DNA of 64,000 nt from Hibiscus mutabilis. Its lineage: Eukaryota > Streptophyta > Magnoliopsida > Malvales > Malvaceae. The position numbers and the translations under genes are program-made. The stretch's first letter is position 1, and each line of letters begins with the position of its first letter. Shown piece by piece: positions 34,739 to 48,000 of this stretch. The stretch lies in the NCBI GenBank assembly GCA_019671005.1, contig CM033745.1:44883241-44947240 (forward strand). The letters run 5' to 3'. A model generated the notes under the pieces. The model had not been told where the DNA came from. It worked only from the letters and a program-made list of their open reading frames with translations, and searched no databases.

Positions 34739-35353
34739 GATATTTTCATAAGAGGCATGTTAGAAAATCCGCTGGAGCTATTGTTGCTGAGTGCACATAT
34801 ACATGCCATCGCTGCCGAGATGGCAAGTCGAATGTCAATGAACAAAAAGGGGGTAATGTCATGAAAAGAAGAAAGGGTGACACAAAGGGGGGGAAGACGA
34901 GTGCAAAAAGTGCAAAGAAACTGCCACAAAAAGGTAAAATGGCTAATGAAAAGTCGGTGGCAGTACGAATGTCACTGCGGTTGCAGAAGGATAAAAAGGT
35001 TGCTGCTGCTGTACCACTGCGCCGTTCACCAAGGAAAATAAAATACGTGACTTTGCAAAAGAAAAAGCCTGGTAGGTGCAAGAAAGGCAAAAAGAAATCA
35101 AAAAAGAAAGCACCTAAGAAGATAAAGGAAATTTCTTGGCAGAAGAAGAGAACAATGGCTTACCATAGTTACTGGCTTAATGGTCTTCGGTTATCTAGTA
35201 AGCCAGACGATGAACGGGTGATGCATTTTCAAAGAAAAATGTTTTTTGCTCCTGAACATATGACTGTCACCCCTGATCTACCCAGATGTCTTCTTTGTTG
35301 TGAATCAGGATATGCATCTAATTCAAACTATATTGCATGTGAAATTTGTGAAG
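34739..35353 (+). pseudogene. DDT/PHD gene exon 8: end of second PHD, basic linker, start of third PHD
   Basis: It begins YFHKRHVRKSAGAIVAECTY and TCHRCRDGK, completing a C4HC3-type zinc pattern. A very Lys-rich linker (about 34860-35160, with many KK/KGKKK runs) follows. KKRTMAYHSYWLNGLRLSSK and PDLPRCLLCCESGYASNSNY start the third PHD finger. The exon is open throughout; the donor GTAATTAA is at 35354. Confidence 0.8.
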
Positions 35354-35489
35354 GTAATTAATTTTCAGCTCTTTTTTTTTTTATCAATTCTCACTAGGCT
35401 ATTGCCTATTAATATACATACTACATGCTGATGCTTGAAAGTTTTTGTTTGTATTGTTCCATAATATTTCTTTCAACTGATTTATGCAG

Positions 35490-35656
35490 AATGGTTTCAT
35501 GGAGATGCTTTTGGGCTTAATTCAAAGAAAAGCAAGATTATTGGGTTTAGGTGTCATGTCTGCCGTAAGACGACCCCTCCTCTCTGTCCCAATACAGTGG
35601 CCAAAAGAGTTGATGAATCTCAATTGGCTGAATTACAAAATGGTGTTGGTACTTAG
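35490..35656 (+). pseudogene. DDT/PHD gene exon 9: end of third PHD finger, premature stop
   Basis: After TTTATGCAG the exon reads EWFHGDAFGLNSKKSKIIGF and RCHVCRKTTPPLCP, completing the third PHD finger, then VDESQLAELQNGVGT and TAG at 35654-35656. One base out of frame, TESSEEVP continues the family-like sequence, so the natural C-terminus seems lost to a frameshift near 35650. Confidence 0.75.
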
Positions 35657-36609
35657 GACTGAATCTTCTGAGGAAGTACCCATGTTATGTTAATTCAAGA
35701 ATAATTTCCCTAGTGAAACTCTGAGTTTGTGCTTGCACAAGGAGCAATTAGTTACCAGGGTACAAGTCAGAGTTCCAACTTGGAATATAAATTCAAACCA
35801 AATGGGACTGCTTTAATGAGAAGTAGAGTATAGATGCATGGCAAACTTTTAACATTGAATTGAAACCATATACACTAACATTAACATTTGATGAGAAGTA
35901 ATGTTGCAAGATAATAGAATCAATACAGGACCTGATGCTCCTGCAACTGTGGATGATGAGGCAGAGTGCCATTACCATGACACTCTGCATTATTCAGTTG
36001 AAGCTTAAATCGGAACACTTGGATCATGACAGGTAGCTGTGCGATCTGGAGTTTCACAACAATCATTTGAAAGACGGTTGCAGATGGAGCCTCTCCTGAG
36101 TTGCATCCAGATAAGTTAGCATCTGTTGAATTTGTTTGATGATGGAACAGGAACAACTTAGGGTAGATTTTCAGTAACATTTAATTGGTGTAACAGGACT
36201 CAGATAAAGTGGTAGGGGGTTAGATTTTTTTGTAGGACTAGGACAAGAGTTGAATGTAAATTTTGTGATGTTGAAATCATGGAAGACTTTTAAACGGTAC
36301 ATTGGAATGATTCATTTCCAATAGAAATAGATATATATAAAAAATGATTATTTGAGCCTACGAGCCATAAGAAGATTGGTTTGCTTAATTGATTGGTTTT
36401 TGAAGGTTGTAAAGAGTGACAGACATGAAGGGTGAGGCCAATTTTAGATGCTAGAACAAATGGAATAGATTGGATTCAGTGTCATGTTAACTTTAACACC
36501 TTTTACAGAAACATTAATCCTCCTAAAAATTATTTATCTTTTAACCTTTATTTTCGAAGGTCTAATGGCGTTTTAAATCTTGAATTTTATTTTTCTTTTC
36601 GCCCTTGAG
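35657..36609 (+). other. Degraded C-terminal coding sequence and 3' flank of the DDT/PHD gene
   Basis: Short family-like fragments persist in shifted frames (for example SSNLEYKFKPNGT near 35770). From about 36200 it is AT-rich flank without recognised genes. Confidence 0.5.
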
Positions 36610-37345
36610 ATTTATTTTTGTGTAAATTGTATTATTTTTACGGTGTTTTCACTTTGGTTATCGAACTTTTAAAACTTGTATTGTAATTACTAAATTTTAA
36701 TTTGTTTTCATTATAATCACCGTCATTATCTGTCATTAAGAAAATATTGACCGACGTGACTCGTTAAAGTCTTTTAAGAAATCCAATGACTCTAAATATG
36801 TAAATGTTAAGGTCAAATTTTCATCAACCAATTTCAGCGATAGAAAAGATATGTTTAGCCAGGAGATTAATATAGTTTGGTTTCAATATAATTCAATGTT
36901 TGAGATTTGAGGAGTTAATTTTTTTTGACGAATCTGAACTCAAGAAAAAAGAGCAAGATGGGTATTTAGTGATCTTTTTTTATCAAAAAACTATTAAACG
37001 ACGGCAAAAACACGATGAAAGGAGATCATGGTCTAATCAAAACTAAAGGTTAATTTTTTTGTCAAACAAATCATTCCTATTGTTGGGATTGATCGACTAT
37101 TGCTCTGTTTATTGAAAATCTGACCTTATTGACGAATGCAAATTTGGAACCTTAGGGTTTTGTTGGGGAAGAAGATTGTAATATGTCACACCAATATTTT
37201 CTAAACGGAAGCTAACAAAAGTCACAATAATAATAATAAATTAAAAATTTAATGATTGTAAAGCAAGTTTTAAAAGTTCGATGACCAAAATAAAAGTATC
37301 TTAAAAGTTTGGTGACTATCAATGTAGTTTATCATTTTTTATAAA
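36610..37345. mobile_element. Inverted-repeat MITE-like element
   Basis: About 36640-36790 (ATCGAACTTTTAAAACTTG) is matched in reverse complement by about 37195-37330 (CAAGTTTTAAAAGTTCGAT). No transposase is present. The left outer edge is shorter than the right, so borders are approximate and no target duplication was fixed. Confidence 0.7.
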
Positions 37346-37375
37346 TTTAGTAATTTTTGAAGGGAAAATATTCTA

Positions 37376-37639
37376 TGCACTGGCAGTGGAAAACTTGTTT
37401 CCCCCATGCGCCTATTTTTAGGGTTTAGAAGTTATGATTTAAGGTTCTAGTGTTTGTGGTTAAGTTTTAAGGTTTGGGGAATATATTTTAGGGTTAACTA
37501 CACTGGCGACCACTAAAATATGGGGTCGGTCCTATTTTGACCACCCAATTATGTCAATCACACTATTGAACTTTTAAAATTCTCCTAATCAAGTCAGTCA
37601 ATTTTAACAGAAATGATGACATGTCAGTTAATGGAAACT
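37376..37639. mobile_element. Outer left arm of a foldback element, split by a 20.4-kb insertion
   Basis: This segment (landmarks ATGCACTGGCAGTGGAAA, CACTGGCGACCACTAAA, CCTAATCAAG, GATGACATGTCAG) is the reverse complement of 59285-59570. The arm resumes after the nested gypsy block at 58074. Joined, the left arm mirrors 58690-59570. Confidence 0.8.
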
Positions 37640-37644
37640 GGTAC

Positions 37645-39440
37645 TATAACACCATCGACCCAGATGTCACATCTGGGCCTCAAGTCCAAATTGCTTCCAT
37701 AAAATTTTCAACCTAGTTTAGCCTAAACCACATTCCTTTCCATAAAAACCATATAGTTCAAATATTTCAACATAGATAAATAGTTAAAAATGTTACATGA
37801 GAGCTCCATTTAAAATACATGATTCAAAAGAATTCGACTCATGATTTGAAATCCAAAATAGAGTTACAATAAAAATATAGGAGGGTCCTACGAATACATA
37901 GCCCAATATAATCTAAGTACTATACACGGAACAAGTCGATGCTGAAGTCATACTCTGTTGGTGCTCCAACAATGCACACCAACCTACTAACCTGCGAATG
38001 GAAACAACAATTCCGAAAGTTGAGTTAACGAAGCTCAGTGGATACACTTCCACTCAACCATGCTTCATGAAAATCATAAATATGAGCATGTAGCTAAAGA
38101 TGATATCATGACAATATAACAACATTGACGCTACCTCTAGCCGCCTAAACACATAGCAAACAACAAAAGGATGCATTAATCTCACAAAGCATATATGTAT
38201 CATACCACATAAACCTGGAGTAAGACTTGGTGTCACACAACCTCGGGAACATACACTCTAAGTGAGGTCCGATGTCACACAGCCCCGGGATCATACATCA
38301 AGAATCCTATCTCATAGTGTTGCAACACGATCATTGGGTATCTGGATCCCATCAAACAAGGTGACTCTACCACGCAGGTGCGCTTACGTGGCACACAACA
38401 TTACTTGATCCACCAAGGATCCCTATTGTTACAATTAGGCCTCAAGCCCAAACCAAAACCATTAAATTTTCTCAAACTGAGTTTAGCCCAAACAAGTTAA
38501 TTCTCGAAAACACTTAGATCCAACAGTTGAAAACATTGTTAAACAATTTAAATCGTTACAAAGGAGATCCACTTTAAATTAAAACATTTAAACATTTGAT
38601 TTTGATTAATAAAATTTCAAAAGAAAGATTTACAGACTCGACCACGTAAGGTCCTATGAATACATAGTCCACTAAACACAAGTATCGTGCTCTGAAAGCC
38701 TCCACATGCTGGAATCTCGTACTGATAGTGCTCCTCGATCCCATGATCCAACGATCAACCTACTCACGGAAACAACAATTCTGAGCCCTGAGCTTACAAA
38801 GCTCAATGGTACACACCTACTCTATTATACTTCATGCTAATCATAAACATGAGAATGCAAGCTAGTACGAGCAATAATGATAGATAAATAAACATGTGGC
38901 ACTACCACTAGTATTCTAAAAACATACTTTGAACATAGCAATCATCATACATGGCCAATAAGGCCCAACCATACTCGAGATCCCACCGGATCATCCGAGC
39001 GAAAACACACAAGTCATACCACAAACATGGAGTGATGCCCGCATCCACACAGCATCGGGATCGTACACTCTGAGTGAGGCTCGTATCCATACAACATCGG
39101 GATCCTACACTCTAAGTAAGGCCCGTGTCCACACAACATTGGGATCCTATACTCGTAGGGATAAGGCCTGCATCCACACAACATCGAGATCCTACATCCA
39201 TGCCCGGGATCTCTCATCAAGCATCTTCTAATGAGGCTCGCGTCCACACAACATCAAGATCCTATATTCAAAAGTCTTTAACCATGGTGTTGCAACACAC
39301 TGAAACTCTCACTGGGTATCCAGATCCCATCAACCAACGGTGACTCAACCACACAAGTGCCCATACTTGGCACGTCACAACACACGGTCCACCAAGGGTC
39401 CCTATGGTTTACTATTACAAACAAGTCACCCAACATTTAC
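37645..39440 (-). mobile_element. Ty3/gypsy LTR-derived sequence, outermost layer, left part
   Basis: It starts TATAACACC (a TG-to-TA variant of the usual TGTAACACC). Two related sub-blocks, 37645-38428 and 38429-39440, share GGAAACAACAATTC, ATCATAAA(C/T)ATGAG and TCCACCAAGG(A/G)TCCCTA, so the piece is internally duplicated. No gag or pol. The matching right end is at 58068 (GGGTCGTTACA). Flanks GGTAC (left) and AGTAT (right) may be a decayed 5-bp duplication. Read as a solo LTR in minus orientation or a larger rearranged element. Confidence 0.55.
39028..39275. repeat. Minisatellite, five units of ~42-66 bp
   Basis: ATCCACACAACATCGGGATC and close variants recur five times head to tail with a GAGGCCCG lead-in. 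The fourth unit is longer. It lies in gypsy LTR sequence, and a weaker form occurs at 38220-38300. Confidence 0.85.
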
Positions 39441-39463
39441 TAAGTTATTACTCATTATCAAAG

Positions 39464-41085
39464 TGTACTTCAATCATCCTCATTTATTATCTTTATTAAC
39501 CCATATTATCTCATTATCATCCCACGTAAATTTCCATCTTTTATTAGCTTTATAATTTATTTCGTTCAGTGGGTACCGATACTTAAACACGAGTATCAAT
39601 GCAGTACCCTGGGTATTGGTACTCATACGCGTACCGATACAGAAATTACTTACTGGAAATCATAAATTTTCTCAATTACCGGTACGGGTTAACCCGTACC
39701 GATATGAACCCTAATCACATAATGGTACAACCAAAGCTTGTACCAATACCCTATTCACGGGTTCGTACCATTTCCTTGAATTACAATTTACAACACTTTA
39801 CTCGATCCCTAAAGCTTTTGAAAGTCATTAGAGTTGGTTTACTAACACATTGACCCAATTAATATTATTTATCAGCTTTATAATCTTTTATTCGAATATT
39901 ACCAATAATCAGTACATTTATTATTATTTCCATCAAATTTCAATCAGACAAGCAATCATCAAAAAATCATATGGGCACCTCAAACGACCCTAAACAGTCT
40001 CTAAAGTCTCTACAAGTCTCATCATATTCATAGCATCATCATGCATCTCATCGATATCAATCTCATACTATCGGTACACAACATGCGTACTTATCAACAA
40101 CCTATTTTGTCGACACGAGCACACAAAGCAATTATATTTATTATGCTCATGAAACAATAGGAGTTCGAGGTGTACTAACTTTAAGCCAATATAGCTAAAA
40201 CCCTCATCTGAGCTTTCTAAATATTCCACTCGACCCGATATCTGATCCTAAATAATCTTCGTATACCATTAAAAATAGCATATTAGGTTCAAATTTGGCA
40301 AAACAGACTGTTCCATTGGATCTGAAACATCAAGAAACCCCTGGGTAGGGTCCCCCTAAAAAAGTTAATGCCGGTCAATGATGGCGGCGACACGGTCAAC
40401 CGGGTTAACTTGACAGACGACTTAGCTTGAGAAGATGGCTCGGCTCTATAGACGACTAAGTAGACCAGCTCAGGCTAAGCTTAACAGGTCAGCTCGACCG
40501 GCTAGCCCAACGACTTGGCTCGAGCTGTTATAGCTGCCTACGTAGCTGGACGTCGCCTACGTGCAGGGGCGCCGCATGCGGTGGCTGCGAGTGGTCGGGC
40601 GGCGACAGTGAATGCCCAGATCGACTCCCTCGACACCGGTGAGCACGATGGTGGTCTCCGTTCTTCATTTTGAACCCTCTAACCTCCTCAACTCAACAAC
40701 TCAAGACTTCTCTCCTCTTACCCTTTCCGATAGTGGTTTCAGTGACGATGACGCTGGTATTGACGAACTTGTCTCGACGAGATAAACATAATAGCGGTGG
40801 AGGTATCGACAATGGACGGCTAGATCTTCGTAGATTAAAGATTGAATCTTGCCCCTTTAACTTTTCTCTTCTCTTTCTTTCACTTCTACTTTCCTCATTT
40901 TTCCTTTTTCTCTCTCATCATCCTATCTTTTTCCCCTTTTCCACCAACCACACATATTTAAAATTTAAACATTCTCTTCCAAAATTAATGGGCCCACCTA
41001 AAAGCCCTTAACTTAATCTTTAAAGATAAAGGTACAATCTCGGGCCCGATACTCAATTCACTAATTCGAACATTGGGCCGTTACA
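39464..41085 (-). repeat. Left (3') LTR of the non-coding gypsy element
   Basis: A 1622-bp direct repeat partner of 44363-49557, sharing for example TCATCCTCATTTATTATC, CATATGGGCACCTCAAACGA and CACTCGACCCGATATCTGAT. It holds the intact (empty) site AACCTATTTTGTCGAC, where the other LTR carries an insertion. Confidence 0.8.
39565..39775. repeat. Cluster of GTAYCGRTAC-type palindromes
   Basis: GGTACCGATAC, GCGTACCGATAC, CCCGTACCGATA and GTACCAATACC recur here; the matching cluster in the other LTR is at 44468-44660. Confidence 0.8.
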
Positions 41086-41100
41086 ACTTTCCCCTCTTTA
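41086..41100 (-). other. Polypurine tract of the non-coding gypsy element
   Basis: The minus strand TAAAGAGGGGAAAGT lies directly before the LTR start TGTAACGGCCC, with TTCGAGGACAAAAC just upstream, the usual 3' end of gypsy internal regions. Confidence 0.75.
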
Positions 41101-44100
41101 AAAGAAGTTTTGTCCTCGAAATTTATACTGATAAACCAAAGAAGACGTTGAAACCTTCATAACTCTCCAACACTCTCAACATAACCTGTTGCGCTTCTCT
41201 GATCTCTTCACAACACTTGTCAACTATATCTCTTGTCTTATAACGATACAAACATAATCTTGACCGATTCTTTCTCACGGAAGGAATCCATCTTCACTAG
41301 GTACACACCCAAATCATCTGAGCATTTCCTTAAAAAGATCTATCACTATTTGATGCATAACTAAAGCTATGGAACAAACTCGACGGTGCATTGACTAAAC
41401 GTCACACAAACATGTCATCAAGAAACTTAACTCATGCTGTAAAACCTGAAAGATTGACGCACAAAAAAAATCCTTCCACAACTCCAAACTATCTAAAGGA
41501 ATAAGAGGTTGGACAACCGTTACAACCAACAAAACAATTTCTTATCTTGGCGACTCCTGAAGGTGATTCTAACTCTAATTTTGTCCTTGACCATTATTAT
41601 TTCTTGCCCGGTGCAAGACTTTTGAAAACTAACAACATCTCAACTCGCCTTAAGCACTTACCTTAACCTCGAGATGATAACTCATATCAGTAACTAAGCA
41701 ACTTCCAAAAACTCAGTTCACGCAAGAGTCTTACACTCCAAACTATCACGTGTCTGGAGGACACATCATATGTACCTTCACTCGAATCTGTCAGCACAAG
41801 AAATCCCACCAAGGAATAAGGTTCCATAATGAACCTCGAGCCACGTCCCATAAGATAGCATGTACACACCGTAGTGTCGTACAACCAAACCCGCAAACAA
41901 ACCAAGCGGACTTTCTATCTGGATCTCACCTTTGCCGAAAGTATCAAACGACACCCACCAAGGACTATAACATTACTCCATGTAATCCCAATGAAATTGT
42001 GTACTCACAAATCTTTTACAAGGTCTACGGTCACCTATTTAATTTCCACTAAAGAATATCGAAGCATCACAAAACTCTGACAAACTCAATGTTAGACACC
42101 AAACTGACGGCAAGTCAACCACTTATCATTATCTCGAACCCACGACTCCATATTGTTTCCCAAAACACGTGGTGAAAGTTTGGTACCAATTTTTGTTCTC
42201 AAGATTAACCATATTGTGACCACTTTACCATAAAGGAAGAATCTATTGCCCTGACATGTCTTTCTAAAAACACCCACAATAAGATCTTGAGTCCATCCAA
42301 AAAACCATTGAACCCAAATTCGATCACAACCTTATATTATTTTAATTACAATTAGAGGCTACTTCTCATGGCTTCTAAAGTTACCCAATCCTCAAATCGG
42401 AGCTTAACCAACAAAACACATAGGCATCAGTACTGACCGATCAGTCTCGACACCAAAAGAAACAAGAACCGATATTGTATAGAGCTAGTATTGGTACTCC
42501 CTTACACAACCATCATTGAAAATCCTTGATCGCCCCACATGACAACATGATACTCTAACCTGAACTAACTCTGTACAATCTATCACTTAACAAGCTCACT
42601 TTACTTAAGTGGTGGTCGATTATACGATTCACAATACTCAACTACTCCAACTCACATCGTTATCCAAAACTCAAACTCCTTAAAGATCAAGTACCCAAAA
42701 CTTCACACTATTGGGGTATGCACACACTTCCCTCTTCTAGCACAAAAATGCAGCCCCGACGATACAATAAAACATCAATGAGATCTCAAAATCTTACTAA
42801 ACTTCAATCGGGTCAACACCATTGTCACAACATAACAGTCTCATGCAGCTCGAATCTCTACCAATGTTCCTCGGCTCCTAACAAGGAAATCTCGTTACAA
42901 ACAAAATCATTTACAAAGTCTCAATCCTTGTTTCCTTAACTGATTACACAGTAACTAACATTTCTCATACACAAGGTCATTATGGTAATTATCTTGCCAG
43001 TGCTCATCATCTTATATTCCTTGTACATTCACACGTGTCATGCAAGGCATCAAACTTATATTAGAGAGACAATATAGTGGTCCCCACCCTATCATCTCTG
43101 AAACATCTTGAACATCGCTGTAGACATCAAACGTTACTGTGACATGACCTAACGAGAGAAATCCTCATTTTAAAATTCGTTTCAAAACTACAAGCCTTTG
43201 ACACTTTAACCACAGCCATCTTGTTCTCGAACCAATCCTGGGAAAACACATGGGTACATCACAATTAGTTAAATGAGTCATCTGTATTTGGAGACAAGTA
43301 ATGGTGCTTCACTGCCATATAACATCTATCAACAGTTTAAACATCACCTCAACGAACCAACTTCTTACTACCGAATAAGCCCGACTCTTTATAGAGCAAA
43401 AAAATTAGACCAAAGAAACCTCGTTCGGGTTATGCCTTTGCAACAGAACCTCTAAATTTCTCAATTGGGCCGGTGTCCTTTGACAACAGCAATGGGCACC
43501 AACATCCAACTCGGTCTTACCTTGACGTCCACTCACGTTCTTGATAGGGAAGAAGTCCTAATGACTGACTCTTCCAATAAGCATAAACAAACACTTTAGT
43601 GATCTGAAAGCTCACGATCGTCTAACCGTACACATTAGCATCTATTAGACGGTCATACATGCCTCACAACCCCATTGTACCATTCTACAAACAAACACCA
43701 TGAAAATCTTAATAGAAGGGCAACAGTTCAACATTCTTATTACCAAAGGCTGGGTTTGCTCAAGGTCTCAAAGCCTCGGGTACAACTCTCGATATTACAG
43801 GCTAGCGTCACGCTTGATTAACCAAACTTATTTCCAAGGTGCAACAACTCCTATGAAGGTAGCTCTCTCAAACTGATAGAACGTTTAACTTCGGCCACAC
43901 TCTAACGGATTAGTGGATCCCGAATCCACTATCTTTGAGAAATACCTTCGTAAAGGGCAGATATACTTCCCAAGTATCAACAAGACTTCTTTTTAAGCAA
44001 ACGAAGGGTCTTCCAACCAACGTGCATCTACTGATCGATTTTGAGAGCAAATTATTCGTACCCAAAACACAACTATTATTTACGTATAACGATGAAGATT

Positions 44101-44362
44101 CCTTGCCACAAATTCTTATAACGTATCCAAAGGCTCCGAAATTACCACAACATGCAACGAAGACACCATTTAGGTGGCGGGAGGAGGACACATCCTCAAC
44201 TTCAGCATCATTCAACTAACTCGCATCTCAACAATCTAGGGTGACCTCACCCTCGAAACTACTCCTAAGAGTGACTCAGCACTTAACTCGGCCCTCTCGG
44301 CCAAGATCGTAACCATTTTATCGTTGCAACATTGGATGCACCATCAGGATTCTAATATTAAG
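41101..44362 (-). other. Non-coding interior of the gypsy element
   Basis: This 3.26-kb interior has no ORF with recognisable gag, protease, RT or integrase on either strand. Small ORFs (for example 41687-41905 and 43910-44215, both minus strand) have no family. It is probably replicated in trans by a related autonomous element. Confidence 0.6.
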
Positions 44363-44467
44363 TGTACATTAATCATCCTCATTTATTATCTTTATTAACC
44401 CATATTATCTCATTATCATCCCATGTAAATTTCCATCTTTTATTAGCATTATAATTTATTTCGTTTA

Positions 44468-44660
44468 GCGGGTACCGGTATTTGAACACAAGTATCAATG
44501 CGATACCCTAGGTACTAGTACTCATACATGTACCGCTACAGATGTTACTTACTGAAAATCATAGATTTCCTCAATTAACGGTATAGGTCAACCCGTACCG
44601 ATACGAACCCTAATCGCATACCGGTACAACCAAAGCTCATACTGATACCATATTCACGGG
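44468..44660. repeat. Cluster of GTAYCGRTAC-type palindromes, right LTR copy
   Basis: It corresponds to 39565-39775, with several positions changed (GGTACCGGTAT, CCCGTACCGATACG, ATACCGGTAC). Confidence 0.75.
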
Positions 44661-45047
44661 TTCGTATCATTTTCTTAAATTACGATTTACAGCACTTTAC
44701 TAGATCCCTAAAGCTTATGAAAGTCATTAGAGTTGGTTTGCTAATGCATTCACTCAATTAATATTATTTATCGGCTTTATAATATTTTATTCGAATATTA
44801 CACATAATCAGTACATTTATTATTATTTAAATAAAATTTCATCAACCTATTCGAATAAACATACAAGCCATTACAAATATTTCAATCAGACAAACAATCA
44901 TCAAAAAATCATATGGGCACCTCAAACGACCCTAAACAGTCTTTAAAGCCTCCACAAGTCTCATCATATTCATAGCATCATCATGCATTTCATTGATATC
45001 AATCTCATACTATCGGTACACAACATGCATATTTATCAACAACCTAT

Positions 45048-48000
45048 TGTAATCACTAATTTTATTCGGGGCGTTAAACCGTTTTGTATTCCATTAGTCT
45101 TTGCAAATAAAGAGTTTCGATTATCTATTATTGTGCTATACTATCTCTACGTTAGGTATATGGTTACCATTAAAACCCAAAGAAACAAAAGATTATTAGT
45201 ACTTTTATTTTTTAAAACTATTGTTAGTTTTAAAGTTCCATGTTCGGTTATTGTTGCTACAATTATAAAAAGGAAAAAGATTATTAAAGTAAATAAAAGC
45301 CCATATTATTAATTTACGGTCCATTTACATTTAAAACCCCCAATATATAATACATATATTTGGCCCATTTGGGCCCGTAACTAAATAAACCCAAAATAGA
45401 AACCCGAATCTGCCCTAATCTTGTGTCCCTTGCGCAGGCAATCCTGAACCGTTAGATCTGGGAGCATGATTGAACGGTCCATATCACGCAAAGGAAGGAA
45501 ACCCTAGAGCCTCATCTCTTCATTCTCGCGCCGCATCCTTTGTGATCGTTAGATCACGAAGCACACCAACGGCCAGGATCAACAAAAAGCTTCTAGATTC
45601 GCACATGCGACCCCTCAGCAACCCCACGCGTGCGTGAGGCTCACGCCCGTCTCTCCATCTCCCGCCCGTCTCTCCATCTCCTGCATCTAACCTCTATGCC
45701 CAGACTGCTCCGCTATTCCTCCTCAGCCCTTAGAATTGGTTTCCCCCTCCACCATCAAGCGTGCATGCAAGGAAAGACCAAAGAGATAATATCAAAAGCC
45801 AAAACCAACACTTTCAGAGGAATACAAACAAAAATACTTAGGCAACCAATGGCATTTTTCTGATTTGTTATTACATTTTAAATTCTAATGTAATATCAAA
45901 GGGCTATATAAGAAAGCTTAACACAATTGTAAACCCAGTTCGAAATTGGGATGTCAGTGAACAAGCAATACAAGAGAAACACCATTTTAGAGGTATATCT
46001 CCTCCTATCTTTCTCTTTTTAAAAGCATATGGTTTTACCTTGGTCGTTTCATCTTCCTCCGTGTCGATTCGCCTTCTAACCATCGCACTCTCGGGCCGAC
46101 AATAAGCCTTTTTCTCTCTTCGTGGCCGCGCGTGGTGAGTCGGTGGGGAAGCAAGCAAAAAGGGTTTCCCTCATTTTTGAGAAAAAAAGGAAAATGGGCT
46201 CTCGGATTTTGTTTTAAGAGAGGGATTTCGTCGTTTTAAAAAAAAATCAAAGGTTAGATTTAGGGTTTAGGGAGAGAGATGAGTCATTTTGGCTTTTTTT
46301 AGTTCGTCATTGGTGGCCTACGCAGTAGAGGGGCATCCGAATTTGGATTTTGGCAGTGGTTTCTTGGTTTTAGGATGAACACAACAGCGGTGTTCATCCG
46401 TTGTTTCAGAGAAATTTGGGTAATTAGATATTCTAAGTGGGAAAGGAGGGCAAATTTTTGCCCAAAATGTGTTTTATAATCGACCCCTCTTAAAATGGTT
46501 TTATTGCAACATAAACCCCTCCGCGTCTCCTTTATTACACGCGGGAAGGTCTACATGTTTTCAAATTACACTCCTAGTCCCCCTTTTAAAAATAGGATAA
46601 TTCCTTTTAAAACCCTCAACCCTTCGATAATCACGCACTTAATCCTTTTGTTTTTTAAAATCTCTGCCTAGGTCTCTGGTTTTCTTTATCCTTGCTATTT
46701 CTCCCTATTCTTCATAAAGGCTTACTGTCTGCCCTTTATTTGTTTTTCTTCAATTCCAGTCCTGTTAGTTCATGTTCATTTATGCCCCTTGTCATAATTT
46801 AGATGTACATAAGCAACATGTATATAGTATATGTTACATAACATGTAATTTACGTGTATAATATATGTTATATATATTTTTATGTGTATAATGCATGATA
46901 CCTAATGTAGTTTCTAAGTACGTAACAAATGTCATATAATATATAGTTTTTATCTAATATACATAGCCCTTATTATATACATAGTTTCCCTATAACATAT
47001 GTAACATACACTCTTAGTATATAATATATAGTTGTAAATATAATGTGTAGCACGTATGATATATGTTCTTAATACCTATAATATGTGATTTGTCATGTGA
47101 TACTACTTGTAAATGTTACTATATGGTGCATTTGATATACGTTGTATATACTTCGCATGTTAGATACATTTTATTATCCCCTTGAATGTATAGTTTATTT
47201 TCATGTTATTTTTTCTCTTTTAGATAGTAGGTCCTTAAGACAGAATTTAATTAATTTAAAACATACGCTTGGCTTAATGGTGTGTGTGTTTAGATTAATT
47301 AAACTATGTATACGTTCTTAGATTAGTTGAAATATTAATTTTGGGTCTTTTAAGAAAGATTAGGGCAATTTAATTTGATTAATCAAAAGTGTATGCTCAA
47401 CTTATTGGGGCATAATCTTTGGATTAATTAAGTTAGATTTAAGATTAGATCTCTTAGAGCCGTAGCTAGATTTTAGGTTCGAATTAGTTTAACAAGTTTA
47501 AATTTATCCTTGGCTTATTGGGATAAATGTTAAGTTTATTAAACTAATCGAAAACTTCTTAACTACTATTTAGGATAAACTTGACAAAGCCTAGATGGAC
47601 ACTTAATTCAAATCATGATTTAATTAATTTGGTTCGTTTTAAATAGAATCTTTGGCTTATTAGGGCTCTAATTTAAAATTAATCAAATTAATTACTATTC
47701 AAGATAATTTGTAATTCGTTAGGAGTTCCTTTTTAGGGTTAATTAATTTAAGGTTAATATTAGACTAACCTAGCTAATAATTAGATCACTAATTGAATTT
47801 TCATAACTTGAGGGCCTTTTAGGATAAGACTTTAGTGGGCCTAGGGTTTTAATTTTCAAGCTCTTCCTCGCCATGCATTTCTAACTGTCATTCACATGAC
47901 CTTTAATTTTATAAGTGGACATGGAAATTTACTAATTTAGGCCCTAAAATGAGGTATTTATTAATTCTGATATTTGTGTCGTAACAGTCCTGGCTCAATT

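Larger units (their letters stand above)
19208..35656 (+). pseudogene. DDT/WHIM/PHD-finger nuclear protein gene (PTM-related family), disrupted
   Basis: Nine exons are readable: 19208-20574, 20685-21296, 23289-24429, 25013-25259, 25354-25478, 31670-32127, 34544-34572, 34739-35353 and 35490-35656. All eight introns have GT-AG borders and correct phase. The order is a basic N-terminus (GRPRKRRRVERK), DDT domain, WHIM-like motif (YLLIHGSGLDSGFD), first PHD, Cys-rich CGWCFPCRYPVDDTDC, WWRGGR motif, then second and third PHD fingers. This is the plant family of large chromatin-type proteins that includes PTM. Exon 1 has TAG at 20249-20251 and TGA at 20462-20464. The DDT region and first PHD carry frameshifts, and the C-terminus stops early. 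It is either a pseudogene or a real gene in a sequence with indel errors. Confidence 0.8.

Noticed and set aside
34746..35090. Minus-strand ORF with hydrophobic residues opposite exon 8
   Set aside because: It is the antisense of the Lys-rich linker of the DDT/PHD gene.
45630..45863. 77-residue ORF in a GC-rich stretch
   Set aside because: It lies inside the 3.5-kb solo LTR, with a short local duplication (CGTCTCTCCATCTCC) and no family.
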